Assembly (NCBI GenBank): GCA_022570795.1 | Contig: JAKUDP010000025.1 | Span: 325,001-389,000 of the forward strand | Source of the DNA: Sphaerulina vaccinii | Lineage: Eukaryota; Ascomycota; Dothideomycetes; Mycosphaerellales; Mycosphaerellaceae | Length of the DNA stretch: 64,000 nucleotides | Direction: 5' to 3' | Shown here: piece by piece, positions 12,299-24,331 of the stretch | How positions within the stretch are numbered: the stretch's first letter is position 1 | Layout of the letters: each line of letters begins with the position of its first letter | Made by a program: the position numbers and the translations under genes | The notes under the pieces: generated by a model | What the model was told of the DNA's origin: nothing | The model's input: the letters and a program-made list of their open reading frames with translations, nothing else | The model's database searches: none

Positions 12299-13162
12299 AT
12301 GAAAAGAACCCACCTCCTCCAATCCACTGCTTGCCTTCTACTCAGCACAGCAGCAGCGACAAACCCACCCTTCTACTCAAAGACCTGGGCCGGAGCCGCA
12401 CAAGTTCAGCAGAATGGCTCTTCACCCTTCAGCAACATCTCCGCAACCCTAATAATGCCACACATATCACTTCCCGCAAACCCTCACGAAATCGTAGACC
12501 AATACACTTTCTCCTACTGGATAGGTCTAGACGGCTACAAATCCGGCCCATACAGCGGACTCTGGCAAGCAGGAATCGTCGGCCACATCTTCACAAATAA
12601 CGGCACAACTCAATACGTACCTTTTTGGGAATGGGTCCCTGATCCAGAATATTTCGTCCCTATTGAGGAATTCCCCATTGTGGAAGGAGATCACGTTCAT
12701 GTTTCTTTGAATATTTCGACGAATGGGACGATGGCTACTGCTACGCTCAGTAATCTGAATAGTACCAAGACGATCAGTAATACGAGATCTGCACCTACGG
12801 GTTGGAGAAGACCGGATTATACTGTTCCTGGAGCTAGTGCTGAATGGATTGTGGAGAGTGGGACTTATCAGAATTATACGAAGCATGTTTTGCCGGATTT
12901 TGGGACTGCCGTGTTTTATGATGCTGAAGCTTTCACGCAAGATGGGACGAAAGTTCTGCCGGGTGATGTTAGTGGGCTGCAGATGTTTGAGAACTTCTGG
13001 GCAGATACGGAGATGTTGTATACGAAGTCTTTTGTGGAAGGAGAGTCTACGGTGAAGGTTGAGTATGTTGAGGAGAAGTGTGAGGAGTGTAAGAATGAGT
13101 GTTTGGCTGCTGGGAGTTGTTCGAATTCGACGACCACAACGAGGAGGAGAAGACTGCGATGA
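12299..13162 (+). CDS. Secreted eqolisin-type glutamic endopeptidase (family G1/A4)
   Basis: Single exon, 287 aa. I chose the ATG at 12299 over the in-frame one at 12224 because it places a clean signal peptide at the N-terminus (KRTHLLQSTACLLLSTAAA). The mature part has the beta-sandwich landmarks of fungal eqolisins: a WIGLDG stretch, the Gln region GLWQAG and the Glu region AEWIVES, which carry the catalytic Gln/Glu pair. Such enzymes are pepsin-like acid endopeptidases secreted into acidic surroundings. The C-terminus carries four cysteines in a short spacing (EKCEECKNECLAAGSC) and a basic RRRRLR tail, neither of which I recall as typical. The stop codon lies 26 bases from that of the convergent M3 peptidase. 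Confidence 0.9.
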   Translation: MKRTHLLQSTACLLLSTAAATNPPFYSKTWAGAAQVQQNGSSPFSNISATLIMPHISLPANPHEIVDQYTFSYWIGLDGYKSGPYSGLWQAGIVGHIFTNNGTTQYVPFWEWVPDPEYFVPIEEFPIVEGDHVHVSLNISTNGTMATATLSNLNSTKTISNTRSAPTGWRRPDYTVPGASAEWIVESGTYQNYTKHVLPDFGTAVFYDAEAFTQDGTKVLPGDVSGLQMFENFWADTEMLYTKSFVEGESTVKVEYVEEKCEECKNECLAAGSCSNSTTTTRRRRLR

Positions 13163-13188
13163 GCGACTCTTGTTGCATCACTATACTA

Positions 13189-15673
13189 TCAAGTAGTAGT
13201 AATGTTCAGATTCTTATAATAAGCCTCATCACTCGGCTTCCTTCCTAGAAACTCTTCAAGCATCTCTTCAGGATCCCTCGTCCCTCCAGCTGCCAGCACC
13301 TTTCGCCACTTCGCCCCAACCTTCCCATCAAACGGGTTCTCCACAAAAGCACTATAAAGTACGTCCAAACAGTTCACCAGACTGTACTGATAAGCGTAAT
13401 ATCCCGCTCCGTACTGGGGATCAGCGAAATGATGGAAGATACTCTCCCGATGAATGGCTTTCCACCCCAATCCAAGAGTCTCAGGACCTTCCAGAAGAGT
13501 GAAATTTGCTCGAAGTTGGTTGAAAAGGACTGTTAGATCGAAGTCTGGGTCTTGTCGGTGAACTGCTTCATTGATTTGCATATCGTATGTTGCGAAGAAG
13601 ACTTGGGTCATTGCTTCGAAAGCACTATGTGCATTTTTGTTCTCCTGAATGGCTTCAATTTGAGCTGCTGGCAAAGTTTCCTCTGGTTGCGTTCCGTTGG
13701 CGTTATCTTTCTTCCAGACTTCAAGATAGTCGGGTGAGATGTACGAATAATGTCGGCTCACACGCTGGAGTACTGCAGGTATCAATGCATATTGCTCCAT
13801 GAGTTGAGATGGTGTTTCGACGAAGTCGACTGGAGTGCCTCCGAGGCCGCTCAGTCTGGCGTACTTTTGATTCGAGAGGATCTGATGCATGCAATGACCT
13901 AGCTCGTGGAAGAGAGTGCCGAAAGTCTCGATGTTGTTGATGAATGACGGCCTATCAGTGGCGGATTTGTCCTAGGTCTTAGCGTTAGTGGAAGGCTCTG
14001 GGTCTTCGGCCAGAGAAAGAGGCCTACCAGATCAAGACTCGCACAGGCTGCTGGGTAGAACTTCGAGCCATCTGGTTTGGTGTAGCCTGTGTTGACTGGC
14101 TCTGCGAATCCACCACCTGCCTTGGAGTCCTGTATTCACTCATCAGCTGAAGTGATAGAGAGCTTGACGTTCATTCGACTTACCCGATAGAAGAGATCAA
14201 CGTAAAGGTAACCTTGGAACTGTGTCGAAGTCGTGTTTTCGTCATCGTAGTGCGACGAACTCGCAGCATCCCACACAGCGTAGAGGTGTTGATCAGGATG
14301 GAGTAATATATCACTTCCATTGCCAGTGGGGGAGAGCTGATCGGCATCGCGGCCTTCGATCCTGTCAAAGCGAATGCCATACACTTCGGCGAAGATGTCC
14401 AGAACACGCTTGACTGTCGTGTTGGTCTCGAGCCATTCTGAGATCAGAGTATAGTTGACCTGATTCTCCTCGTCCTGCTTTGTCTCATAGTAGTATCTGC
14501 AGCAGCGTTAGAAAGTTTCCACCTAAGATAATACATTAGCGCTTACGAGTCCCATAAATAGAAGTGGTGCGCATTCCCCGTCTCCCTCTTCTTGAGCTCT
14601 TTCTGGTAATCAATAACCTTACGAGCGCCAGGCGTGAGATTCTTCACAAGCTGAGCGAGGAAATCATCCACAGCTTGTGGCGTCTTCGCCATCTGGGTCT
14701 TAACCTTATATGTTGCCCAGTCTGGGAGGCCGAGCAGCCGAGCAGCCTCAGCCCGGATCGTGACAATCTCCAAGAGACGATCAATATTGCTTGGTGCTTT
14801 GTTACTGTACGCGATGTAGTTCTCATATCTGGTAGTCGCATTTTTGGCCTTGCCCACAATGGTTTCATAGTTGTTCTCCGTCATTGGTACAATCAACTTG
14901 CCATTGTCTGCCTTCTCCAATCGAGCGAGAAAGTCGGCATCCGTTCCCTGAAGTTCCTCAGCAGTAAACTTTATCGTGGTATTATCTTTGTCTGTAGTAT
15001 CGTCGAATTCGAACCCGGCCTTCTTGAGACGGTTGAGGATCTCCAGTAATCTTGCTCGGTCCTTGTCGTCCTTGATATCTTGTCCAAGATTCTTGAAGTG
15101 CTCCCACATGCCGGTGTACGAACTACCGTAGTCTGGACCAGTGAGTACCCGCAGGTCTTCTAGACTCAATGATGAATCATTGCCTTGCTTCTTGTACACC
15201 GCATCGACTAGCTTGAAAAAGTCCTGTCGAATATATGTCGCTTTCTGCACCTCATACAATCTTGCGCTGCCGTTTTCAGCGGCACTCTTGATATCCGGGT
15301 CTGCACAAAGATCCTTGCAAGTGTCGAAACGGCAGCTTTCTTGAAACCACTCATTCTCCCATTGCAAATATGGGAGTAGAACGTTCTCAAATGTTGCGTT
15401 ACTTTCGACAACGCTGGCAACGATTCCGTCTACGACTGCCTTCTCTTTCCGAACCACTTCATCGGCCGCACTATTGAAGCTCTCGATGGTTTCGTTGTAG
15501 ATGGGCGGCGGTTGTGGAGGTCGTGGGATCCCAGAGAGCAACACATCTTCGGTTGCGCGGACGACGTGGCGTGGCTCGCTAGGGACATGTGCTGCGTGAA
15601 CCTGTGACACTCCAGGATCCAGACCTAGAACAAATAGAGTCACAGCCGTTAGCAGTATCAGTGATCCAGACAT
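13189..15673 (-). CDS. Secreted M3-family metallopeptidase (thimet oligopeptidase-like)
   Basis: Exons 14547-15673, 14184-14496, 14028-14129 and 13189-13971; introns of 50, 54 and 56 nt have GTAAGC/GTAAGT/GTAGGC donors. The protein is 774 aa from ATG 15673 (784 if ATG 15703 is used). Residues 1-25 form a signal peptide (SLILLTAVTLFVLG core). The zinc site HELGH is at about 536-540, with the downstream glutamate in DFVE. The family normally acts in cytosol or mitochondria on short peptides. Here a signal peptide plus more than ten NxS/T sequons argues for an extracellular or vacuolar enzyme. A leaderless paralogue lies at 55241-57495. The gene converges on the eqolisin, which suggests, without proving, joint peptide digestion. 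Confidence 0.92.
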
Positions 15674-17104
15674 CGCGAATGCGTGAACGTGTATGTTGGT
15701 CAAGAATCACCTCTCTCTGCGCCAGTGCATATGTGAAGCGGTGGCCCGCACAAGCCCGTCGTGGTGCCATCTTCACCAACCACAACGGCAGATGAGAGGT
15801 GACATGCATCAATAGCAATGTCCATGCTTAGCGTGGGAAGGTGCTGTACAATACACGACCAGAGCCATAAGACATACCCCCAACCCGTGCCGCAAAGTAT
15901 CGCATTAACCACTTTTGGGAAAGCTTCAATGCGAGATCTGCTGTTCGGACGGCGTAGCTATCGCAGTTGACATCGTGTAACGAACAGAACGCACTCAGGA
16001 TACTTCGAGATTCATACATTGCCATGTGTGTTCAGATCCGTAGCCGATTGTGCGCCTCATCGTCGAGTTCTGGGAAGTCTGCCCATGTTGAAGGGGCAGA
16101 CATCGCCCGCGAGCTAAGTGCCCGTTGGTAAAGAGATCGAGAGGGGTCGCAGGGGACGATATCTGTTCCCTGCGGGTTGAACTTCGGGCTGAGCGCCAAG
16201 GGTAATCTGTTCTCCCTTCGCAAGGATAAGTAAGGTCTGACATTGTGAGCAGCCCTTGGTCGACATGTTGATGGTCGGCACGATTGCATTCCATGGTCCT
16301 TAGTCGGTGTCTCGGCCATGCTTGTAGTGGCTTCGCCTCCATCTGGGGATCTGGAAGCTGAGGCTGCATCAGTACTGTACAAACGCATTCTTGCCCCAGG
16401 AATCAGGAATCCAGAGAACGACCAGATGCCTTTCGGGGCCTTTCTCTTCAAAATGACTGTGCTCAATCAAGTCAAGGTGGCAGTGGATGGCAGAGAGGTG
16501 TTCGTAAGCTCCAGTCTATGACTGGACTGTGAAGACGAAACGTCCATCATCACACCTGAGGACGTTATATAGTCCATCTGTCGTTCAGACACTCGTTCAG
16601 GTCCTCGTAAAACGGATTCCGGATGGACCAGGGTGTTGTTATTAGGGCTGCGGTAGAGTCAAAATACTCAGTGCCGCCATACTGTATATCCAGCGATGTT
16701 GGAAGTCCTGAGCGGAGAAAACAGGAGCGTGAAAGCCCATAGAAGACCATCCTCTCCTCAGGAACTGGGACATGCGATAGTAATATATGAACGAGTCCAA
16801 CAATGTGGAGGCCAATGTGGAGGCCATGGACCAGATTGATCTCGTTGCGGCCGAAACACTCCAAGGTGTGAACAAGGGAAAGAAAGTAAAACCCGCCGAG
16901 AAGAAGGGAGTGAGGTAAGTCAGCAGGTCTTGGCAGAGTCACGATAAATAGCCTCTCGCTATCGGCTGCCACGAGTCAGGAAATACCCGAGGCATCTTCA
17001 CCTCCGCCATTGCTTGCAATGAACAGCGACAAACAGACAACAACAATATCGAACATCAACTACATCTTTCACCTCATCACATCAATCAAGAAACAGCGAT
17101 CATC
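15674..17104. other. Divergent promoter region, M3 peptidase and MAPEG gene
   Basis: This 1.4 kb stretch separates two divergent genes. A 135-codon minus-strand ORF (16565-16972) includes a hydrophobic segment but no recognised domain, and has no support as a gene. Nothing else was recognised. Confidence 0.5.
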
Positions 17105-17710
17105 ATGAGCACCCAGATCCTCGCTCACTCCCCGCTTTTGAAGCCATTGGTCACTCTGGCAGGATGGTACGATGCCCATGTGAACCAACCTCCCCATGTC
17201 AGACACCATACTAACTTTACTTTAGGACCTTCGTCATGGAACTCTGGATGTACGCAACACGCATCCCAGCCATTTCAAAGTACGACCTCTCCACGGACCC
17301 AGACAAGATCAGCCAGGAGATGAACACCAAGATTCCAATCAGCATCAGACAGATCGCAGATAAGTAAGACAATCCCACTTCCATTCATCATTGAATTTGA
17401 AGAGAAGCTGAACTCCTTTCTAGCTACAACCATCTGCACGAGCAGCCAACCGTCTTCTACGCTGTTACCTTGGCTCTCGCGATCATTGGAGACAACAATC
17501 CAAACACACTCAAAGCAGCTTGGACATATGTTGGAATCAGAATCGTGCATTCAGTGTTCCAGTCGCTGGTGAATAAGATCATGGTAAGTGGAGACCTCGG
17601 AAGTGATGTACTTTGTGTTGACTTTCCTCTAGGTCCGCTTCCAGATCTTCCTTAGCAGTTCGATTGTCGTTGGAGGTCTCACTGCTCGTCTCGCTACGCT
17701 GGTGTACTAG
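17105..17710 (+). CDS. MAPEG-family membrane protein
   Basis: Four exons (17105-17166, 17226-17363, 17424-17583, 17633-17710) give 145 aa; introns are 59, 60 and 49 nt with GTACGA/GTAAGA/GTAAGT donors. The small size, four likely membrane helices and the EQPT-FYAV core after a WMYATR-PA segment fit the membrane-associated eicosanoid and glutathione metabolism superfamily, whose members are trimeric ER proteins with glutathione transferase or peroxidase activity. Fungal members of this short type have no established substrate. No neighbour helps to assign a pathway. Confidence 0.85.
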
Positions 17711-17900
17711 GAGATCTCTCATGGATCATCAAATGCCACAATAGCTTGTTGTTTCAAATTTATCTCGGTGAGCACGGTGTATCATGCTCATTGTGGCTTT
17801 GATTTTGTCCATGTGTCGGCGCCGTTCATGTAGCGGCAAGGCTGACACTGGTGAGAAAATTCTCCACGATGGGCGTGGAGCGGGAGCACAGATGAAGTGC

Positions 17901-19496
17901 TTACAGCTCCCAGCTGATATCCCAGCCTATGGGTCGAATCTCTGGCACGAGTGCATCGCCAGCCCACTCCACTTGCTCTGCCTTCCTATGGACGAATGTA
18001 TCAGCGTAGCATCTAGCAGCGCGATCAGGCATCACATCTCCGCCACTTATGATGAACTTCTCCATGGCCCTCGAGAGTGCTGTGCCGATGTACTCGCTCA
18101 AGCCTTGTCCGAAGACGTAGCGGACGGTGTTTGGCGAATCATTAAACGCGCCTCGCAAACAGACTTTCTCGAGCTGTGGAAACTTGCCTGCTATGGCCGG
18201 GAAGAAGCCATCCCAATCTTCATGTTCCTCTGAGTCCCCGTTGTCAATCATGTACAAGTCGCACAGTCGAAGTTCCGTAAGGGTCTCCTTGTGGCGTAGC
18301 AGAAAACTAACCAAACTATTGGAGTCTGTGGTGACTCTCTTCAAGGAGAAAGATCGCAGCTGTGGGAAGTGGAGTTCGCCGACGACGTTGGCGAAGTCTA
18401 CGGGGAGAGACTGGGTGCTTCCAAGCTCTGGCATGTGAATAACTAATGTCTTGAGGCTCGTGGCACTGGCAATGAACTTCGAGAAGTAACCAGCCTCGAA
18501 AATCGTGTGCATCGCGTCGAACTCTGCGTCATTGATGTTGGGACCCATATAGACTTCATGACCATCAATGTCCTCAATGTCGGACTCTCGAGGGCTGACG
18601 AAGGTCTCACCGACATCCCAGTGCAGGTGTTGCACATGCTGAACCACCTGCGCAAGCTGGGACATCTGTGGCGCACCTCGAGTGAGAAGTCGGTAGTTGA
18701 CACCTCCCAAAACGAGGGACTCTAGCTTCTTTCGAGCGTCCAAGGCCCCAAGGATGACCAGAGAAGCGATGTGGACATTTGCATCGTAGTCTCGGGCATA
18801 GTAGTTGCAAGGAGGCACCAGACCTGATGCTGATTAGCAATACTCCACGCCGGTAGATCATACAGATAACTTGCCTTGGCGAAATGAAGCACTTTGATGA
18901 GTAGTACATCGCCTGACAACTCCGCCGGAAGTAATCCAGACCTTCAACAGCTGTGGGCAGACGCGAAAAAGAGCTTCGCACTTCTTGCGGAAGGCATTGG
19001 CCTGGTCCAGCTGGCGTTGGTCTGCACATAACGCAGTATACTTGCGGTAGCCACGGTCCAAGTAGTTTAAAGACACCTCCGCGTGCTTACTGCGAAGCGA
19101 TTTGGGGTCGACTATTGGTATCCTGCCTGTAGTCGGGTTCCTGCTTGGTTGTCGATGCGACTTGAGCTCTGCAGCCCATTCCTCTCGTATGATGGAGTGT
19201 TCATCGTAATGCTTCTTACGTTCAACTTCCCAGGTCCCTCTGCTGTATGGCGGCAGTCGGTCCACCTGGAGCCAGAGCGCTTGAATGCCTTTTGCCATGT
19301 CCTGGTGGGTGGTCGTCAAGGCATCGAGCCGATCAAGACTCTCCTGGTTGTAGTACAGAGGAAGCTCTCGCAGGAGCTGGCGGTTGCCGACCTTGCGGAG
19401 TCTTCCATTGGTGAGACGAGCAGATTTGACAGACTTGAGATCGCAGTGCTCAAGGACCTTGTCAAGCAGCTCGTTGGACAATGCTAGAAGAGGCAT
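17901..19496 (-). CDS. F-box protein with repeat-like C-terminal region, GC-AG intron
   Basis: Two exons (18875-19496, 17901-18823) give 514 aa. The N-terminus (LLALSNELLDKVLEHCDLKSVKSARLTNGRLRK split at that helix) is an F-box, which docks substrate receptors to Skp1 in SCF ubiquitin ligases. The rest has leucine-spaced helices and strands like a fungal LRR-type receptor (TSLKTLVIHMPEL, LTELRLCDLYM). The 51-nt intron begins with GC (CAAG|GCAAGT) and ends CATCAG; it is the only join that keeps phase, and GC donors with a strong AAGT context are known in fungi. The target substrate is unknown. The next gene upstream (19988-21452) is also an F-box gene in the same orientation. Confidence 0.8.
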
Positions 19497-19987
19497 CTTA
19501 AATGCAAGGCGGTATGGAACGGCTCGAGAGGGTGAAAGCTGAGTGGCCACGGATCCACAAGCATCCTCTCTCTATCTTGTGATCGACCTCGCGTTGAAGT
19601 GGAAAGCGAAGTGTGGCGCGATGATGAAAGGCGTTTTGGAGAAAGTTGTTGTCAAACAGAGAAGGAAGAGCAAAGTTCCAAGAGAGAAGATGCGCCAATC
19701 GCCAAGACGCAGGGTTCAGGCCTGCAGAATCTACTTTGTGATCACTCATGTATGCGAGCGGCAAGCAGGCTATGGTAAGTGGAAACTGCTGTCCTGGCCA
19801 GGCGCCATCAGTGAGGAACGCGTTCGTCTTCGATCAGTGACTGGTGAGAAGGAAATGACCCACAGTGAGTAAGTTGGCCATTTCGAATGTCACATAGTGT
19901 ACGTTTGATTACAGGAGATTGACATAGTAATACAGTTTGCTACAGAGTAAGACCATAGGCGGGCCATATACTTTGAGCAGAATGCCA

Positions 19988-21452
19988 TCATGTCACAGGA
20001 GTCAACATACTTGGCTTCCACTCCTCATCGTGCACATTGCCCTTCGCCACGAGTCTTCGAAACCCATCTAGTTCTCGTAGCATTCCAGATCGTAACGTCG
20101 CGAAGGCGAGACGTACCAGCAGCATTGAGGAGTGCTCTTTCGTCGTCGCTGATGTTCACTCCCTCTCCGAAAACCTCAAGCTCCTCAAGACCCTCCGGAA
20201 TGATCTGAGCCAGAGTCCAGTCTTGATCGCGTTCCTCTGGATTGTCAAAGACTCCGAACAGTGCGATGTATGGAACCGAAAGCTTTCGCAGACGCTTGAA
20301 ATCGCTCATATCGCCTAGGCCTTCATTGTTGACAGCCGTGTATACATCCTGCTCGGCTTGAGGGAGAGTGTCATAATTGTTAGGTACTGTTTCCAAACAG
20401 ACATTGCGAAGCCCTGAGTAGTGTGCGACGTCCAAGCGTAGCTCTTTCAAGTGAGGATTGTGCTCAGACATCATCCTGGCCAGATCACGCCAGTTTGTGC
20501 CTCGATAAACATCGGAACCGTCATTGAAGGCCATCGTGAACACTTCTAATTCCGGACATGCTCTCAAAAGAGGTTCCAGGTCAAATTCATTCATGATCGC
20601 ATCTGTGACATGTAGTATCTTGAGCTTGGAGCGGAAATCTAGGTCAAAGTTGCCGCCGATGCTGTCGTTCCCGCGAATGCCGTCAATGGTCATCTTACGG
20701 ACAGAAGGCCAACGTAGAGCTTGGCCGGCAATCTGTACGGGCCAGTCTTCAAGCACGTGTCTGCTGCTGAAATGAACTTCCGTGACACTGCCTAGGCCGT
20801 CGGGACGAGTGAGCATTGGCTCGGGTGCGCCTGGATCTTGCTGCAGCGCGAGATTGAGCTCAGTAATGGGGTCCATATAATGAGGGCAGCCGGACAAGTC
20901 CAGAAGTTTGAGATTCGAACATGCCAATGTCAGCAAGCTGATGTAGAACTCAGGTCCGAAAAAGGGCGTCCCAAGTATGTCCACTTCTTCATCGTCCATA
21001 TCGAAGTTGTCTGCGTCCCGCTGCTCACGGACGGTCTCTATGCCATGCTGAACCAGATCCTCATACCACATTCGTAGATTGCGCTTTTGCCTATTATCAA
21101 GTGGAAGGCCAACCTCCGCTAGCTTTCCCAACGCGGAAATGTCAGGCGGAGGCGGGACCATGTAAGTGACGCCATCCAGATCATCGATATAGGCTTTGAG
21201 CGTGTGTACATGCTTCGCCAGGACCCGGCTATTCAGAAGCGTCCGTGAAAGCAGAGATAGTCTGCGCAGCCGAGTGTCCACGAGGTTATCCTCATAGATG
21301 CCGGGAATGTCGATTGTGTGGTACAAAACCGGCGTTCCCGCACGCCGACCCAGCTTGTTGGTGAGACAGACGGCACGGGCGGTGGGCAGGTCGATTGCTG
21401 CAGCGAACGTCAGCGCTCGTTCGATGAGCTCTGTAGGAATGGTTTCCGCCAT
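19988..21452 (-). CDS. F-box protein with LRR-like region
   Basis: The N-terminus (IPTELIERALTFAAAIDLPTAR) fits an F-box helix bundle; leucine-rich segments follow (LKLLDLSGCPHY, LRELRLDV-like). Read through, the single frame stops at 20025 with a low-complexity tail. I prefer a model with a 49-nt intron (20068-20116, GTACGT...CTAG), which gives exons 20117-21452 and 19988-20067, 471 aa, ending in a more protein-like tail (GFRRLVAKGNVHDEEW). It is likely an SCF substrate receptor with unknown target. The start ATG 21452 is the first in frame. The antisense ORF at 21318-22109 is a shadow. Confidence 0.75.
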
Positions 21453-21623
21453 AGTGCGTGTATGTTCTTAGTTGTGGTGATGACTGTGGAAGGACAAATC
21501 GGAAGAGAGAGGCGCGTTGGAGAAGAGAGACGCGTTGTTGACGAAGTGATGCCTGAAATCGGACTTCTCTCCGTCACGCGCGACTTTCGTGTTACCTGCC
21601 AAGCATGCATGGTCGTCTTTCAT

Positions 21624-23391
21624 CTACAATGCGGTGTCCAGCTCATACTCCTGTATCAACTTCTCAGCAGCAGTCTCTCCAATCAAGTACGCAACCGAGA
21701 CTGTATGGCAACTCGGCAAGAACGGTGTGACACTCATATCAGCACATCTCAACCGCTTGGTCCCTCTCACACGAAAGTCCGCATCGACGCAAGCCTCAGG
21801 ATCGTCTTGCTTGCCCATCTTGACAGTGCAGCTCATGTGCCACGAAGTATTCGTGTTCTGTTGCAGATGAGCCCAAAGAGTATCGTCGTCCAAAGCAGTT
21901 GGTGTATTCATGCGGTCCGCGATGTCATCGCCGTCCCACGAGCCTGGACAGCCCGGGAATGTCAAAGTGTTTCGCAGAGAGCGTATGGCATTCTCTCGAT
22001 CGAAAGGATGCGAGTAGATTGCTGGATCGCAGATTGGAGCATCCAGAGGATTCAACGAGGCGAGTCGTACGGTGCCTTTGGATTGAGGATTCTGGACAAA
22101 CATGGCTGAGAGCAGGTAGCTTTTTGTAGGATCCGTGCCGGGGAGTGGGCTGATGAGCCTCCAGGTCGTCTCGTATGTTGGGACTGTCGGTCGTTGGAGA
22201 TGTTCTTGGACTTGCTGTGGCAGAGAGGAGAAGTGTTCGGATGATAGCAGTTGCCCGTCCTTGAGAAAGCCTACAAGAGAAGTCATCCCATTTACAGCGA
22301 GAGGTCCTGTTCCATCGTGTTCTAGTTGCTGTCGGGCAACTTCCATAACTGAGGAATCGTGACACACATCGTATGATTTGTTCGGAGCAGACTTTCTCTG
22401 ACCAAGCCAAATCAAGAAGGGGTGATCTTGCAGGTTCTTGCCGACACCTGGAACATTTGATACAAGCGGGATACCATGCTTGGCCAGCTCTTGCTCCTCG
22501 CCTACTCCAGAGAGCATCAGTAGCTTGGGGCTATCGAGAGCACCACAGCACAAGATTATCTCTTTGGATGCTCGAAACATCACGCCGTTGCACTCGACTC
22601 CAACAGCTGTCTGGTCCTCAAAGACAATCTTACTGACAAAACTGTCAGACCTAATAGTGAGATTCGATGGCACGTTGCTCAAGAACGCAGACTTCGCCGT
22701 CGAGCGCATGGCTCTTCTTGCAGTCATGGGTGGGAGTCCAATGCCAATGGGATCTCCAAAGTTCTGATCAAGATTTATAGTTGCACCGGCGGATCGCATC
22801 AGCTCAAAGCCTTCAATCATCTCTGGCTCAATAGTGACAGCAGACTCAATATCCAGATCGCCTGAGCTACCATGATCGTCATGATGAGGCTTCACATATC
22901 TCGTGTAGGCGGCATCCGTCTTGATTGAGTAACGCTCCAGCTTCTTCAGTCTCCGTTGCATGCTTTGCCAGGCAAAACTTTCATCTCCCACGATTCGAGC
23001 CCACTCGTCGTAGTCATCTTTGGGCCCGACAGTCCAAACGCCATAGTTGATGATACTTGAGCCTCCTAATGCTTTGCCTCGACTGTAGTCAACAGCTCTA
23101 CCTCCGAGGTGCTCCTGTGGCGCAGTCTTATAATTCCAGTTCAAGTGAGGGGAATCTTTGGTTCTGAACTTGTTGAAAAGCATGTTCTGCTCAAACGTGA
23201 TATTCTCGTTGGCGCCACCTGCTTCCAGTAGAAGGACTGAAGGTGGTGTGTTGCTCTTTGCAAGTCGCGAAGCGACTACCGCTCCAGCTGGACCGCCTTT
23301 CAGGAAATCGTCAGTAGAGGTCTCTGCGAACGCGTGATCGGAGAATATTCAGCCCACTCCCGACCACAATGAAGTCGTATGTTCCCGACAT
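21624..23391 (-). CDS. GMC-family FAD oxidoreductase (choline dehydrogenase/alcohol oxidase-like)
   Basis: Exon 1 is 23358-23391 and exon 2 is 21624-23296, giving 568 aa. The 61-nt intron (GTGGGC donor, CTGAC branch, GAAAG acceptor) splits the FAD motif VVGSGPAGAVVASRLA exactly as phase requires. Both GMC signatures are present: SRGKALGGSSIINYGV and GALDSPKLLMLSGVG. The C-terminal catalytic His region is NTSWHMSCTVKMG, then SCHTVSVAYLIGETAAEKL. Enzymes of this family oxidise alcohols, aldoses or aryl alcohols with FAD. No signal peptide is seen, so this member is probably intracellular. The substrate cannot be told. Confidence 0.92.
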
Positions 23392-24331
23392 AGTTGATTG
23401 TGGTTCTTGTGCTCTCCACTGCAGTCGCCGCAGTGGTATATCTTAGTCGCTTTCGGGTCCTGTTTGACGAGTTCCCCGACTGTGAAGTAGTGTAGCTGTG
23501 AACAGGATACACTGCTGACTGCACCCGAGCTTTATGATGATCTTGAAATCAGCAAAGTCGGCGATTCGGCGTTCAGTAAGGTGCCCATCAGCATCAGTTG
23601 TACTTGCAAGTCACAGCGGCCCTAGAGTAAGGATGGAGCACCTCTTGTGTGATGCCCCAGATTGTGGACATTGCAATCTTTCGTGCGGGCTCATGGTATC
23701 TTGGTAAGCAGTAGGCGAGCAAATAGTGGGCCGCCTAGCCTCGGTCTCATCTTGTATATAGCTGTGTAGCGCGAGCGGAGAAGACATGGTGAGTGATCTC
23801 TCGAGGAAGCATGATGTTGTTGTTTGAAGGAAGGAGAGAGCGAGTTTCGAGAAGGAAAGAACGAGGCAATGCTTGGCGCTGGTTGAACGACTTCACGTCA
23901 TCATTTTTCCTCCCCTTTCCAGACCACAACATCACAGCAACACAGTCGACATACCAGGTAAAGGCAACTATGCGTCGCCGGCGTGTCAACCTCATGCTCG
24001 TCGTGGTCTCTTTCGCCTGGAGGTCGTGGCACCAACACAAGATTCAAGATCAGCCTGGTCAAACATATGCTTACGATGAGCATTGAGCACTATTGCAGCT
24101 TCGCAGTGAATTCAGCCATCACTGGCTCATCTCTACCTTGGGCATAACGCCTGATGATGTCTGCAATGGTGTACATCTTCTTCGATATCAGCTTTGCCAC
24201 AATGCTGATGAGATGTGGCTTGAGCTTCACGCTTGTCAAGGGGCCCCTGCAGGCGTGATTTTTCGCGTCGTCTACGCAATCTGCGCGTCTTTTCTCCGAG
24301 CTGCCTACTAACGCACTCAATAACAGTAACA
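23392..24331. other. Divergent promoter region, GMC oxidoreductase and HTH protein
   Basis: This 940-base stretch separates divergent genes. Short ORFs under 100 codons overlap on both strands without recognisable domains. Confidence 0.5.

Noticed and set aside
16565..16972. 135-codon minus-strand ORF with a hydrophobic stretch
   Set aside because: No family resemblance, and it lies in the promoter region of the MAPEG and M3 genes. Composition is not clearly coding.
21318..22109. 263-codon plus-strand ORF
   Set aside because: It runs antisense across the well-supported F-box and GMC genes and is a shadow of them.
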